Assembly: GCF_003265155.1 (NCBI RefSeq)
Contig: NZ_QKVO01000003.1
Location: 1 to 39,964 of the forward strand
Direction of reading: 5' to 3'
Source of the DNA: Mycoplasma wenyonii
GTDB lineage: Bacteria > Bacillota_I > Bacilli_A > Mycoplasmatales > Mycoplasmoidaceae
DNA length: 39,964 bases
This document shows, piece by piece, positions 32,187-39,648 of the stretch. Under the pieces are notes generated by a model. That model did no database searches and was not told where the DNA came from. It worked only from the letters and a program-made list of their open reading frames with translations. How positions within the stretch are numbered: the stretch's first letter is position 1; each line of letters starts with the position of its first letter. The translations under genes and the position numbers were made by a program.

Positions 32187-32741
32187 TTGCCTTTAAAGAG
32201 ACTAGCAATACCTTTTTTAACTATTTCTGCGACAGCTCCATTAGCAATGCATTTAGCTAAGGGGGGGGAGGGAGAAAAGACTTTCAGTCAATCCAGAATC
32301 GCCTCTGATACTGAGTCATCTGGAATGAATCAATATAGTTGAAGGAGCTACTGACTTGAAAAGTGTAAGCCTTTTAGTATTTCAGAAGAAACAATATTTG
32401 TATGTCCTGAGATTTGAGAAGATCAAGGCCCTTCTTTTTATTACTACAAGATTGAATACAAAGGAGATAAGAAAGACAATGCTTTCTCTTTACACGCACA
32501 ACAAGTTAAAGAAATAAGTTACAAGTATCAAACAAATGTTGTAGAGGCAGGATTATTAGATGGGGAAAAGATTCTTATTAAAGAGTTTCCAGAAGAATTT
32601 AAAAAATTAGAAAAAGATTGAGTTATAGAACCAAATAAGAGTTGCAAGATAGACGGGAATAGTTTAGGGGGAAAAACAAAAAAACTAAGTTGTAAATTTC
32701 TTAAAGTGGGAGAATATACATATATTTCTTTAGCCGAGTAA
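32187..32741 (+). CDS. Phase-variable surface paralog, in frame (ON) through a G8 tract
   Basis: TTG 32187 starts a signal peptide (PLKRLAIPFLTISATAPLAMHL), then a G8 tract (32261-32268) encodes KGGE and leads in frame into a 184-residue protein. The body has C-K-P-F then SEETIFVCP, FYYYKIEY, VKEISYKYQ, KSCKIDG and KLSCKF: four cysteines that could form two disulfides. TGA codons are Trp. It is the closest relative of the gene at 28972, which is OFF. As written, eight G keep the frame; a change by one would truncate the product soon after the signal. Function unknown, presumably exported or surface-exposed. Confidence 0.75.
32261..32268 (+). repeat. G8 homopolymer tract, phase switch
   Basis: Eight G directly after the signal-peptide coding region of the gene at 32187. 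The current count keeps the frame open. Confidence 0.8.
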
Positions 32742-32778
32742 TAGTAACTTCTTAGCAAGAAATTAATTAAGTTATTTA

Positions 32779-33279
32779 ATGCAGATTAAAGCTTTTGGTA
32801 TATTTGCCTCTTTTTGTTCTGTAGCTGTAACTCCATACACACTGTTTAAGTCTTTAAGTAAGTCACAAGATACTTCAGCCCCCTCTAACTCTATAAGTCT
32901 TGTAGGAGAAGATGAGTCTGAATTAAAAAAGTTAGATAATTTCTTTGTTACTTATTGCAGAAAGGTAAGAGATACTGTGATTGTTTGCAAAAATAGAGAG
33001 GGATTTCCTTGACCAGAGTTTTACTTTGTAGATAAGACAGAAGGATCAGAAAAACCACAAAAGATTCAAAGCTTTATCTTTCAAGTGGTTGATAAGGTTC
33101 CTGTCTTAGAGTTTGAATTAGAGCGAGGCCAAAGAAAGAAGATAGATGGCCTTCCAACTGGGTTAGGTCTTGAGCTTTTTGAGAAGATCTCTTTGGAGCC
33201 TGATTCAGACTGTATTCTACTTGATAATGCTGCGGAGGGGGGGGCATGCAAAAGCCCAATTCCATTACTTGTAAAGTAA
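32779..33279 (+). CDS. Surface paralog with a G8 tract near the C-terminus
   Basis: A 166-residue product from ATG 32779 with an N-terminal hydrophobic segment (AFGIFASFCSVAVTPYTLF). The body has cysteines in VTYCRK, VIVCKN and DSDCILL, and one TGA Trp. The G8 tract (33237-33244) lies only 12 codons before the stop. With eight G the end reads GACKSPIPLLVK. With nine G it would run on to TAG 33321-33323 and include NSITCKVSRG, which restores the LTCK/LSCK cysteine motif seen at this place in other members. So the tract may switch the C-terminus rather than expression as a whole. Confidence 0.7.
33237..33244 (+). repeat. G8 homopolymer tract near a C-terminus
   Basis: Eight G in the 3' part of the gene at 32779. 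One more G swaps the last 12 residues for a longer tail containing the conserved final cysteine. Confidence 0.75.
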
Positions 33280-33337
33280 GTAGAGGTTATTGAGGAAGTC
33301 AATGAGTGAATCTTCCTTTATAGTCTTTAACTAGTTA

Positions 33338-33870
33338 GTGTCTCTTAAGTCTTTAGTAATATTTGCTGGGCTTAGCTCTTCAGCAGTTCTTCCAATTTCT
33401 ATCTTTTTAGGGAAAGAGTCTAGTTTTGGCACCTCCTTAAGCGGGGGGGGCAATTAGGAAAGATACAGAACCCCTATTATTGAGGATTAACTACTTATTT
33501 TGATAGTCTTAAGTGTCAGAAGAGTTTAGAACGGGAGAATAACTCTCAAGTATTATTGGTTTGTTCAGATGGGTCTGAATTTCAGTTAATCTCTTGAGAG
33601 CTTGATTATCTTAAGGAATCTGGCGAGTTAGGTGTCTTTATCAAAAAACCTAATAAGTTAAAAGAAAAACCTGTGACACTCTACTACGATCACAATGAAA
33701 AGAAATTTAGAACAAATAACTTAAATTGTTGGATTTGAAGTATTTTTGATAACAACAAATACTGTTTAATAAATTCAGAATGAGAGGATACAGTTAGAGT
33801 GCAATTACTTTTTAATTTGAAGACCAGAGAAGTAGATATAAAGAGCTGACAACTAGAAGGTAAAAGCTAA
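33338..33870 (+). CDS. Phase-variable surface paralog, out of frame (OFF) at a G8 tract
   Basis: GTG 33338 starts a signal peptide (SLKSLVIFAGLSSSAVLPISIF). The frame crosses G8 (33443-33450) and stops at TAG a few bases later, giving about 38 residues. The body is open in another frame from just after the tract to TAA 33868-33870 and has KCQKS, VLLVCSDGS, LNCWIW and YCLINSE plus TGA Trp codons. Nine or six G would join the two parts into about 177 residues. The body is only distantly similar to neighbours, apart from the cysteine positions. No canonical TAAAAT box is seen upstream; TTATAGT lies about 15 nt before the start. Confidence 0.65.
33443..33450 (+). repeat. G8 homopolymer tract, phase switch
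   Basis: Eight G after the signal-peptide region of the gene at 33338; the frame is broken as written. Confidence 0.8.
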
Positions 33871-33873
33871 TAG

Positions 33874-34103
33874 GTGTTGAGTCTAAAACACTTGATTACT
33901 TCATTGGCTTCTGTTTCTCCTTTTGTCCCTTTTTTGTCTTTAAACCTACAAAGAACAAATAGTTCAATTCAAAATATTTCTGGGGGGGGCACAGAATTGT
34001 GGATTTAACTAAAGACTGCATTAGTTTGGATAAATATCTAGTGTCTAATGAATTTGAGACTATTTTCTCCTGCCCCCATCTTCCTTCTTTAATAATTACT
34101 TAA
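33874..34103 (+). pseudogene. Truncated surface paralog with G8 tract, out of frame
   Basis: GTG 33874 (or TTG 33877) starts 3 nt after the previous gene and encodes a signal peptide (KHLITSLASVSPFVPFLSL). G8 at 33982-33989 throws the frame to TAA 34006-34008. In the restored frame (nine G) the body would end at TAA 34101-34103 after only about 37 more residues, with KDCISL and TIFSCPHLP, matching the first two cysteine positions of other members. So it is truncated even if switched on. Probably a remnant, or a source of short recombining sequence. Confidence 0.55.
33982..33989 (+). repeat. G8 homopolymer tract
   Basis: Eight G after the signal-peptide region of the truncated paralog at 33874. 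Confidence 0.8.
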
Positions 34104-34117
34104 GAGTTAGTTCAAGA

Positions 34118-34139
34118 TTATTGGGATTAATCCCAATAA
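34118..34139. repeat. 22-bp perfect palindrome between paralogs
   Basis: TTATTGGGATTAATCCCAATAA is its own reverse complement. As RNA it can form an 8-bp stem around ATTAAT. It lies 14 nt after the truncated gene and its right end overlaps the putative -10 box of the gene at 34174. It could be a terminator without a T-run, or an operator. Confidence 0.6.
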
Positions 34140-34142
34140 AAT
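34137..34142 (+). promoter_or_regulatory. Putative -10 box of paralog at 34174
   Basis: TAAAAT, 31 nt before the ATG. Three consecutive downstream paralogs have the same hexamer at 25-28 nt. It overlaps the right end of the 22-bp palindrome. Confidence 0.45.
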
Positions 34143-34173
34143 CACAGTTACATTAGTTTATATAGACCAAGAT

Positions 34174-34721
34174 ATGTTTTGAGGATTTAAATTATTAACT
34201 GCTCTTCCTACAGTTTTTGGAGCGGGGGCTGTATTTTCCTTAGCAACAGCTAATCAAGAATATTTATTAAAAAAGTTAGAGTCAATCTTGCCCCCCCCGC
34301 AGCAAAACCAACAGTAACTAGCTCTCAAGCTCAATTACCACAGGTATTAATACAACAAGTAATTAAGGACAATAATTATGAAGGATGTGGTGTCTTAAAT
34401 GGATTTAGAGGAAGCAAAGCCATATGATATATCTGCTCTGTTAAGAATAACTTAAATAAGCCTGCTCTTTACAACTATGACAAGTCTAGAAATACAGAGT
34501 CCAGAATTCAACAGGTAACTTCTATTTCTTCTAAAAAAGAAGTTAGATTTGTTAAAGGAGGCAATGAGAACTTAACACAATCACCTTTTTGAATGCATAA
34601 ATTTGGAGGAAAAGATCTAAATCCAGCACAGAATTGTAAATTTGAGAAAAATGGTAGTGGAAGCTCATCCTACAACTTAAGCTGCCATAGCCATGTTATT
34701 CAACACAACATTCAGTTCTAA
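34174..34721 (+). CDS. Phase-variable four-Cys surface paralog, out of frame (OFF) at a C8 tract
   Basis: ATG 34174 encodes a signal peptide (FKLLTALPTVFGAGAVFSLATA). Its frame crosses C8 (34291-34298) and stops at TAA within ten codons. The body, open in another frame to TAA 34719-34721, has GCGVLNGFRGSK, WYICSVKNNLNKP, LYNYDKSR, the SPFWMHKF segment, NCKFEKNG and YNLSCH, the same plan as the genes at 34789, 35410 and 36040. Nine C would put signal and body in one frame of about 182 residues. TGA codons are Trp. A TAAAAT box precedes it. As written it is OFF although otherwise intact. Confidence 0.75.
34291..34298 (+). repeat. C8 homopolymer tract, phase switch
   Basis: Eight C after the signal-peptide region of the gene at 34174; nine would open the frame. 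Confidence 0.8.
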
Positions 34722-34754
34722 GAAGACATTAGATTTTTAGCTATTTTGGAATTC

Positions 34755-34760
34755 TAAAAT
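34755..34760 (+). promoter_or_regulatory. Putative -10 box of paralog at 34789
   Basis: TAAAAT, 28 nt before the GTG start, in the context TTGGAATTCTAAAAT. Confidence 0.5.
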
Positions 34761-34788
34761 CCCAAGTAAAGATAAATATATATAGCTA

Positions 34789-35346
34789 GTGTCTTCTGTA
34801 GTAAAGTGATTGTCTGGGTTTTGTAGTTCAGGTCTTGTAGCCACTTGCTCACTTACTTTAGTTCATCAAAATAGACAAGAGGGATTGTCTCAACAATTAG
34901 TAGAGAATGTGCCCCCCCCCAGGGAAAATATAGAAGAGTTTTCTTTAGTGCAACAAATAATAGAGAAAGGTTATAAGAGTTGTTTCATATTACCTAATAG
35001 TCAAGGCCGTTCCTTATTTTATGTGTGTCTGAGAAATGATGATTCCTTAAATCCTTCTTTCTTCTTTCATAACAGATCTAACTCTAAAGAACAACAAAGT
35101 ATAAAGAAAGTAGAGTACATTGAAGGAAGGGATGAAACACTCCCTAGGTTTGCAGTTATGAAATTTGTAGATGGCAATTCTCTTACCCTAAAGTTTGCTC
35201 CATATTTCTGGAGCAGAAAAGGTATTCAAATTAAACCAGAAGAACATTGCACAATAACCAAAGACTTACAAGACAGTAAGTTAACTTGTAAGACACCAAA
35301 CTTAAAAGGGATGGAGTACTCTAAAAAGATTCGATTTATTATTTAG
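34789..35346 (+). CDS. Phase-variable four-Cys surface paralog, in frame (ON) with a C9 tract
   Basis: GTG 34789 gives a signal peptide that includes one TGA Trp (SSVVKWLSGFCSSGLVATCS). Nine C (34912-34920) encode Val-Pro-Pro-Pro and keep the frame open to TAG-free TAG/TAA at 35344-35346, giving 185 residues. The body follows the family plan: LVQQIIEKGYKSCFI, LFYVCLRND, PSFFFHNRS, the FAPYFW segment, EEHCTITKD and SKLTCKT, with four conserved cysteines. This gene has nine C where its OFF sibling at 34174 has eight, the strongest internal evidence for length switching. Presumed exported; function unknown. Confidence 0.75.
34912..34920 (+). repeat. C9 homopolymer tract, phase switch
   Basis: Nine C, the longest tract in the window, in the gene at 34789; frame open. 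Confidence 0.8.
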
Positions 35347-35378
35347 GTTTTTAGATAATCTAGGTCTGGATTTGGCCC

Positions 35379-35384
35379 TAAAAT
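35379..35384 (+). promoter_or_regulatory. Putative -10 box of paralog at 35410
   Basis: TAAAAT, 25 nt before the ATG, in the context TTTGGCCCTAAAATCAC. Confidence 0.5.
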
Positions 35385-35409
35385 CACAGAAAAGACTTAG
35401 TTCTCACTA

Positions 35410-35982
35410 ATGTCTTGAATAACTAAAGTATTAGCTGTCTTTCCGGCTATTGCTGGAGTTTCCACTTATCCTCTGACTTTAGCTATTCAGAGCAAAGTAA
35501 CAGATATTAAAGAAATTGCAGAAGTTGTGCCCCCCCCAGTAACTAGCGTGCCAGCAAAAGTATCAGCTAAAGAGTTGATGAAACAAATAATAGTTACAAA
35601 GCAATATGAAGGGTGTGCAGAGCTAAGAAATACAGTTAGTGGAGGATCTTTATGATTTGTTTGCTCTAGCAAAAATAATTCAAATAAACCTTCTTTATAT
35701 AACTACAACAGAACTAGAAGAGATTCTCAGTTTATAGTTGCTGAGGCAACTTCTATAAACCCTTCAAAAAGAGAAATAACACTTTCAACAGGAACAACTG
35801 AAAAATTTAGAATCCCTCCTTCTTGATTGCATCAATTCAGAAACCAAAATTTAACTCCAAATAATGATTGCAGTGTCACTGAAGATGGTCAAGGTAGTGG
35901 TGGGCAAAAATCCTATACCTTAAAGTGTCACGAAAAAGAAGTACAAAAAGGAATTCAGTTTGAAATCACAAGAAACAACTAA
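35410..35982 (+). CDS. Phase-variable four-Cys surface paralog, in frame (ON) with a C8 tract
   Basis: ATG 35410 starts a signal peptide (SWITKVLAVFPAIAGVSTYPL, with TGA as Trp). Eight C at 35530-35537 read as Val-Pro-Pro-Pro and keep the frame to TAA 35980-35982, giving 190 residues. The body shows MKQIIVTKQYEGCAEL, WFVCSSKNNSNKP, LYNYNRTR, the PPSWLHQF segment, NNDCSVTED and YTLKCHEK, and is closest to the OFF gene at 34174 (shared NKPxLYNY and WxHxF motifs). The base after the tract is A, so eight C is the open count here, unlike in the gene at 34174. Function unknown. Confidence 0.75.
35530..35537 (+). repeat. C8 homopolymer tract, phase switch
   Basis: Eight C in the gene at 35410; frame open as written. 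Confidence 0.8.
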
Positions 35983-36005
35983 GTAATTTAGGTCATTTTT
36001 GCCTC

Positions 36006-36011
36006 TAAAAT
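36006..36011 (+). promoter_or_regulatory. Putative -10 box of paralog at 36040
   Basis: TAAAAT, 28 nt before the ATG, in the context TTTGCCTCTAAAATTCC. Confidence 0.5.
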
Positions 36012-36039
36012 TCCATAGACACAGATTTAACTCCCTTAA

Positions 36040-36606
36040 ATGCCTGTAGGAACAAAGCTCTTAACAGGATTACCTATTGTTACAGGAATTTCAGCGTATC
36101 CTTTAGCTGTAGTTGTTAAAAATCAAGGATTAAAGGTGGAACTAAAAGAGGAAGTGCCCCCCCCAGCGACAGCCCCAATTACCTCCCCTATTAGTTCTGG
36201 GCCAGCTCTAGTTCAAGAAACTATAAAAAAACTATTTGAAGCTGGATATAGCGACTGTACATTAATAAATGGTTATAGAGGTCCTGGCGTTTTATATGTG
36301 TGCTCATTCCAAAAAACAGATGGAGCATATACCCCAACATTCTTTTATTACAACAAGAAAGATATTTCCAGACCGATCAAGGATAGATTTAGAAAGGTAA
36401 CTTATATTTCAACTAAGCAGGGAAATTCAGGGGTACGCTTAGAAGATGGTGAAACCATTAAGTTTACTGGCAGAATGTATCCTTTCTGAATGAGTAAGAT
36501 GAGTGGAGAATTATATCCAGAAACCAATTGCACTATTGATAAACAAGCAGAAAGTAGTAAATTGACTTGCAAAGGGCATGTAATGAATCAAAATCAAGAA
36601 AAATAG
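36040..36606 (+). CDS. Phase-variable four-Cys surface paralog, in frame (ON) with a C8 tract
   Basis: ATG 36040 starts a signal peptide (KLLTGLPIVTGISAYPLAVVV). Eight C (36157-36164) encode Val-Pro-Pro-Pro within a Pro/Thr/Ser-rich linker. The frame continues through one TGA Trp to TAG 36604-36606, giving 188 residues. The body has VQETIKKLFEAGYSDCTLI, VLYVCSFQK, PTFFYYNKK, the MYPFWMSKM segment, ETNCTIDK and SKLTCKG, the full four-cysteine plan. It is the last plus-strand member and meets the minus-strand expression gene of the second family 55 nt further on. Confidence 0.77.
36157..36164 (+). repeat. C8 homopolymer tract, phase switch
   Basis: Eight C in the gene at 36040; frame open as written. 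Confidence 0.8.
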
Positions 36607-36661
36607 ATTAAATCCTCTTTTCTTTTAATTAACTGTTCCTTTATTAATACTTATTAGTAAT

Positions 36662-37324
36662 TTAGGTTACTACGTTTAGGGAACATTCAACTCCCTTTTC
36701 TTTAACTTCACACGATCCAAGAGAAAGAGTCACTTTCATCTCAGCACTGCCATCAACAACGTTATAGAGACCACTGCCTCCTCGTCTAGTATTTGCACTA
36801 TAAAGTCTGGAGCCTCTGCTTCCAGTAACCCTAATATCGCTATTGCGACATGTCAGCGCTACGCCTCTCTCTGTCCCTATATCTCTACTATTCTGCATAA
36901 CTGTGTATTGAATAATAAGACTGAAGGTATCATTTCCGGAGCCAGTCGAAACCCAAAGAGTACCAGGCCCATACCCTTGAATAGGCTTTCATCACTTCCA
37001 TTCTTCACCATTCAATCTAAGAGATACCTTTGTTTCCATAGCAACCATTTGATCTTTCGTCAACTCACCTGCCTTATCTTCCAAATCAGCGACTCATCTC
37101 AATGAGACCCCTCTGGCTCCTTTCTTCAGCGCCCCCCAATCATAATTGGGCCCACTACATTCAACTTCTGCACTTATTGTTTTAGGTATCTCTATATTTC
37201 ATTTATGGGTCGGGGTCTTATCGGCTGTTTCAGTAGAGCGATTGTTGGAGATGGAAACTCCAACAACGCTCGAGATGGTGCCGATAAGGCCCGCTACACC
37301 ACTTATAGAACCGAGCTTACTCAA
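36662..37324 (-). CDS. Complete surface protein of the cassette family (putative expression site)
   Basis: A 220-residue uninterrupted frame from TTG 37324 to TAA on forward 36662-36664. Residues 1-25 (SKLGSISGVAGLIGTISSVVG) form a signal peptide. The mature part starts with a Thr/Lys-rich stretch, then KWNIEIPKTISAEVECSG, GVSLRWV, EEWKWWKP, YGPGTLWVSTG, IIQYTV, TCRNSD, and ends SLGSCEVKEKGVECSLNVVT. TGA codons are Trp. It is the only member of its family here with a start, signal peptide and TAAAAT box (forward 37355-37360, 30 nt upstream). Blocks at both ends are nearly identical to the plus-strand copies at 37545-39964. No known domain; probably displayed on the cell surface and varied by recombination. 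Confidence 0.78.
36666..36712 (-). repeat. 3' conserved block of expression gene (inverted match to 38061-38107)
   Basis: 47 nt, 45 identical on the opposite strand to positions 38061-38107. It encodes CEVKEKGVECSLNVVT. The same end is present in weaker form at about 39466-39500. Confidence 0.8.
37151..37210 (-). repeat. 5' conserved block of expression gene (inverted match to 39589-39648)
   Basis: 60 nt, 59 identical on the opposite strand to 39589-39648. It encodes THKWNIEIPKTISAEV and lies just after the signal-peptide region, marking the junction between the constant and variable parts. Confidence 0.85.
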
Positions 37325-37354
37325 GCTCTTAGAGGGCTGGAAGAGTTATTTTTG

Positions 37355-37360
37355 ATTTTA
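37355..37360 (-). promoter_or_regulatory. Putative -10 box of the expression gene
   Basis: TAAAAT on the reverse strand, 30 nt before the TTG start, the same hexamer and spacing as in four paralogs of the other family. The plus-strand cassettes lack such a box. Confidence 0.5.
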
Positions 37361-37371
37361 GAGCCCCTTAC

Positions 37372-37470
37372 CTAAGATATGGAGTCTTTCATCCGAACAA
37401 AGGCCCACTTAGTATCTTTTCCCCAAAACGAAAAGACATACAACGAGAAAACCAACAACTTCTTACTCAC
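37372..37470 (-). other. Short signal-peptide-like frame upstream of the expression gene
   Basis: A 32-codon frame from GTG (SKKLLVFSLYVFSFWGKD) to TAG, upstream of the expression-gene promoter and on the same strand. It resembles the hydrophobic start of a paralog that lost its body. It may be a remnant or chance. Confidence 0.25.
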
Positions 37471-37544
37471 AAATTGCAATACCAAATTAAAACCTGAAAA
37501 AAATAAAAGCTCAATGTAAGACGATATTTTTAAAAAACAGTTAG

Positions 37545-38138
37545 AAATTTTTCTTATCCCCCACAAAACCCAAACCAATAAGTGCAGAAGTTAAGTGTAG
37601 TGGTAATGTGTGAGATCCTAGAACTAGAGGGAAACCAAAAATTGACGTAACTCTTAGTTGATCTTTCATCTTAGGTGATAATGAAAAGTCTATGTTAAAC
37701 ACAGGAAAGAATGTAAGTAAAACAACCACTATTGACATTAAGAGGAGGAATGCCGAGGGAGACTTGTGGCCCCTAAAACAAGGAAAAGCTAATGAAAAAT
37801 TAGATATTATTGCTGATCCAACGAGAAGAGATAAAGTGGTGATTATTAAATTGAGTGAGGTTCCGAGTAGTACTGGGAGAGCTAGGGTAGTTTATTCAAC
37901 GACAGGCGGTAATGGTGAGCTAACTTGTCTAGACAAAGATTTGAATATTATGACGAAAGAACAGAGAAACATATACAGTCGAACGATGAGGAAAGGGGCT
38001 GGAATAAGCTACCAGAAGAACAATGATGGATCTTTAAAAATTGATGTTTCCTTGAGCAGGTGTGAAGTTAAGGAAAAGGAAGTTGAATGTTCCCTAAACG
38101 TAGTAACAGGATCTGATAGAAAAATGAATTCTTATTAA
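37545..38138 (+). pseudogene. Silent cassette 1: intact body, no signal peptide or start
   Basis: Open from just after TAG 37542-37544 to TAA 38136-38138, 197 codons with TGA as Trp. It begins PKPISAEVKCSG, continues DVTLSWSFILGD, DLWPLKQGKANEKLDII, KVVIIKLSEVP, GELTCLDKD, and ends SLSRCEVKEKEVECSLNVVT. It has no signal peptide, no ATG/GTG/TTG near the conserved start and no TAAAAT box upstream. Its central part differs from the expression gene and forms a second subtype shared with cassette 2. Its 3' block matches the expression gene at 45 of 47 bases. Best read as a donor copy; an unexpressed pseudogene is the simpler alternative. Confidence 0.65.
38061..38107 (+). repeat. 3' conserved block of cassette 1
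   Basis: Inverted near-identical copy of 36666-36712 (45 of 47 bases). Confidence 0.8.
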
Positions 38139-38224
38139 TTTACTTAAAAGCAAATAGAGTAGGTTTTTAAATTTTTGAAATTTGAAAGAGAATTTTTATT
38201 TTTAATCCAGTCTTCATAAACGTC

Positions 38225-38824
38225 GAAATATAGAGATACCTAAACCAATAAGTGCAGAGGTTAGTTGTGAAGGTGATGTCGCAAAATCTACTGGGAAAAG
38301 GAAAGGAAAATGTAACCGTAACTCTTAGTTGATCAATGATACTAACTACAGGTGGCATAGAAATATTAAAAGAAGGGAAAACAATTAAAAAAAGAACAAA
38401 CATTTCTATTAAAAAAAATGGCAACCGAGAGGATTTATGATCCCTAAAAAAGGGAAAGGCAAATGAGAAATTGGACATTGTTGTTGAAACTAGGAGGATT
38501 GGAAAGGTGATCATTATTAAGATAACTGAATTTCCGAGTGAAATTAGAGGAGGGAACGTGTACTGGTCTTATGGAGACACAGAGCTCGGGGAGTTAACTT
38601 GTGAATAGACGGATTTAGTTGTTGGGGGCTTAATAAAACGAAGTTTGTACAGTCGTACGATGAGACAGAAGAGTTGAGAAGAGTGGTGACCAAGTAACGA
38701 TGGAACTTTAGATGTTGGATTTTCTCTTGAGAAGTGTGAGGTTAAAGGAGAAAATGTTGAATGTTCCCTAAGAATAATTAATTGCGTAAGAACAATATTT
38801 TTAGTTTCTATTTATACAAAGTAA
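38225..38824 (+). pseudogene. Silent cassette 2: frameshifted, with an in-frame stop
   Basis: Starts with the conserved IEIPKPISAEVSC segment. A frameshift near 38307-38315 is needed to reach VTLSWSMILTTGG, then DLWSLKKGKANEKLDIV, VIIIKITEFP and ELTCE. A TAG follows at about 38606 where cassette 1 continues with LDKD, and then the frame resumes with LYSRTMRQKSW and EKCEVKGENVECSL. It is clearly homologous to cassette 1 but cannot be translated as one protein. Segments between the lesions could still donate sequence. TGA is Trp. Confidence 0.6.
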
Positions 38825-38938
38825 ATAATTTCCAAGAAATAATCAAAACTATAAGTTACTTTATTTGGTCTTAAAACAGTGAAAAATAAATTTTTTGAGA
38901 TATAAATTTTCAATCTATATTATGCTTTTTCACCTTAA

Positions 38939-39511
38939 TACTGCAACTATAAATGATGAAATATAGAGATACCTGAACCAATAAGTGCAGAGGTTAAATG
39001 TAGTGGAAATATTCACGATCATCGAGCAGGAACACGAGGACAAACTCAGCAAATTGAAGTGGATCTCAAGTGAAACTTAGGCTTAGAAGAGGGCGACAAA
39101 GAATGATTATTAAAAGGACAAGATATTACTAAAAATGCAAGAGTCACGATTGACCAAGATGGGAACAAGTTTGATTGATGGTTTGATGTTCAGACATACG
39201 GTCCTAGTTCACTTCGGATTTCAACTGATCCCAGAAGTAACAAATTGAACTTTTCTATCCATTACACTATCGCAACTATTCGAAGGTGGCTAGGGCGAAA
39301 CGGAGGAATGTCTATACCTTGCGGGGATGATAGTCTTATTAAAACAGGTTCAGTGGAAGAGCTTATTTATAGCGAAAATACGAGAGCAAGGGAAGGGGGA
39401 ACGTATAACAAGGTAGATATAGGTCAGGATTTAGAAGTTGGGATTTCGCTTACTAATTGCGAAATTGAGGAACGAAAAGTGAAATGTTCCCTAAACAAAA
39501 CTGTCGAATAA
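38939..39511 (+). pseudogene. Silent cassette 3: intact body, no signal peptide or start
   Basis: Open from after TAA 38936-38938 to TAA 39509-39511, 190 codons with TGA Trp. It begins KWWNIEIPEPISAEVKCSG, then VDLKWNLGLEEGDKEW, KFDWWFDV, YGPSSLRIST, SIHYTIA, SIPCGDD, LIYSENTRAREGGTYNKV, and ends SLTNCEIEERKVKCSLN. The central part is the same subtype as the expression gene (WW...YGP...ST order). There is no start codon ahead of the conserved block, no signal peptide and no TAAAAT box. A conserved AT-rich spacer precedes it, also found before cassette 4. Confidence 0.65.
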
Positions 39512-39588
39512 CAAACTTAAAAACTAAAAACAAAAGCCGGAGTAAATTTTTTAGATCGAAATTCTTAATCTATTCTCATCAGCCTCCA

Positions 39589-39648
39589 ACCCATAAATGA
39601 AATATAGAGATACCTAAAACAATAAGTGCAGAAGTTAAATGTAGTGGG
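39589..39648 (+). repeat. 5' conserved block of cassette 4
   Basis: Inverted near-identical copy of 37151-37210 (59 of 60 bases). Weaker copies begin cassettes 2 (about 38225) and 3 (about 38958). Confidence 0.85.

Noticed and set aside
33074-33302. Two overlapping minus-strand frames of 63-73 codons
   Set aside because: They are antisense to the paralog at 32779 and have no signal peptide or family similarity.
28972-36606. G/C tracts as pure sequencing error
   Set aside because: Length errors are possible in single cases. However, nine tracts confined to one gene family, mostly at one position just after the signal peptide, with coding-compatible flanks, indicate a biological pattern. The exact counts and ON/OFF states remain uncertain.
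36908-37355. Plus-strand frames of 65 and 69 codons
   Set aside because: They are antisense to the complete minus-strand cassette-family gene and have no protein-like features of their own.
38167-38514. Minus-strand 115-codon frame
   Set aside because: It is antisense to cassette 2. Its hydrophobic appearance comes from the AT-rich complement.
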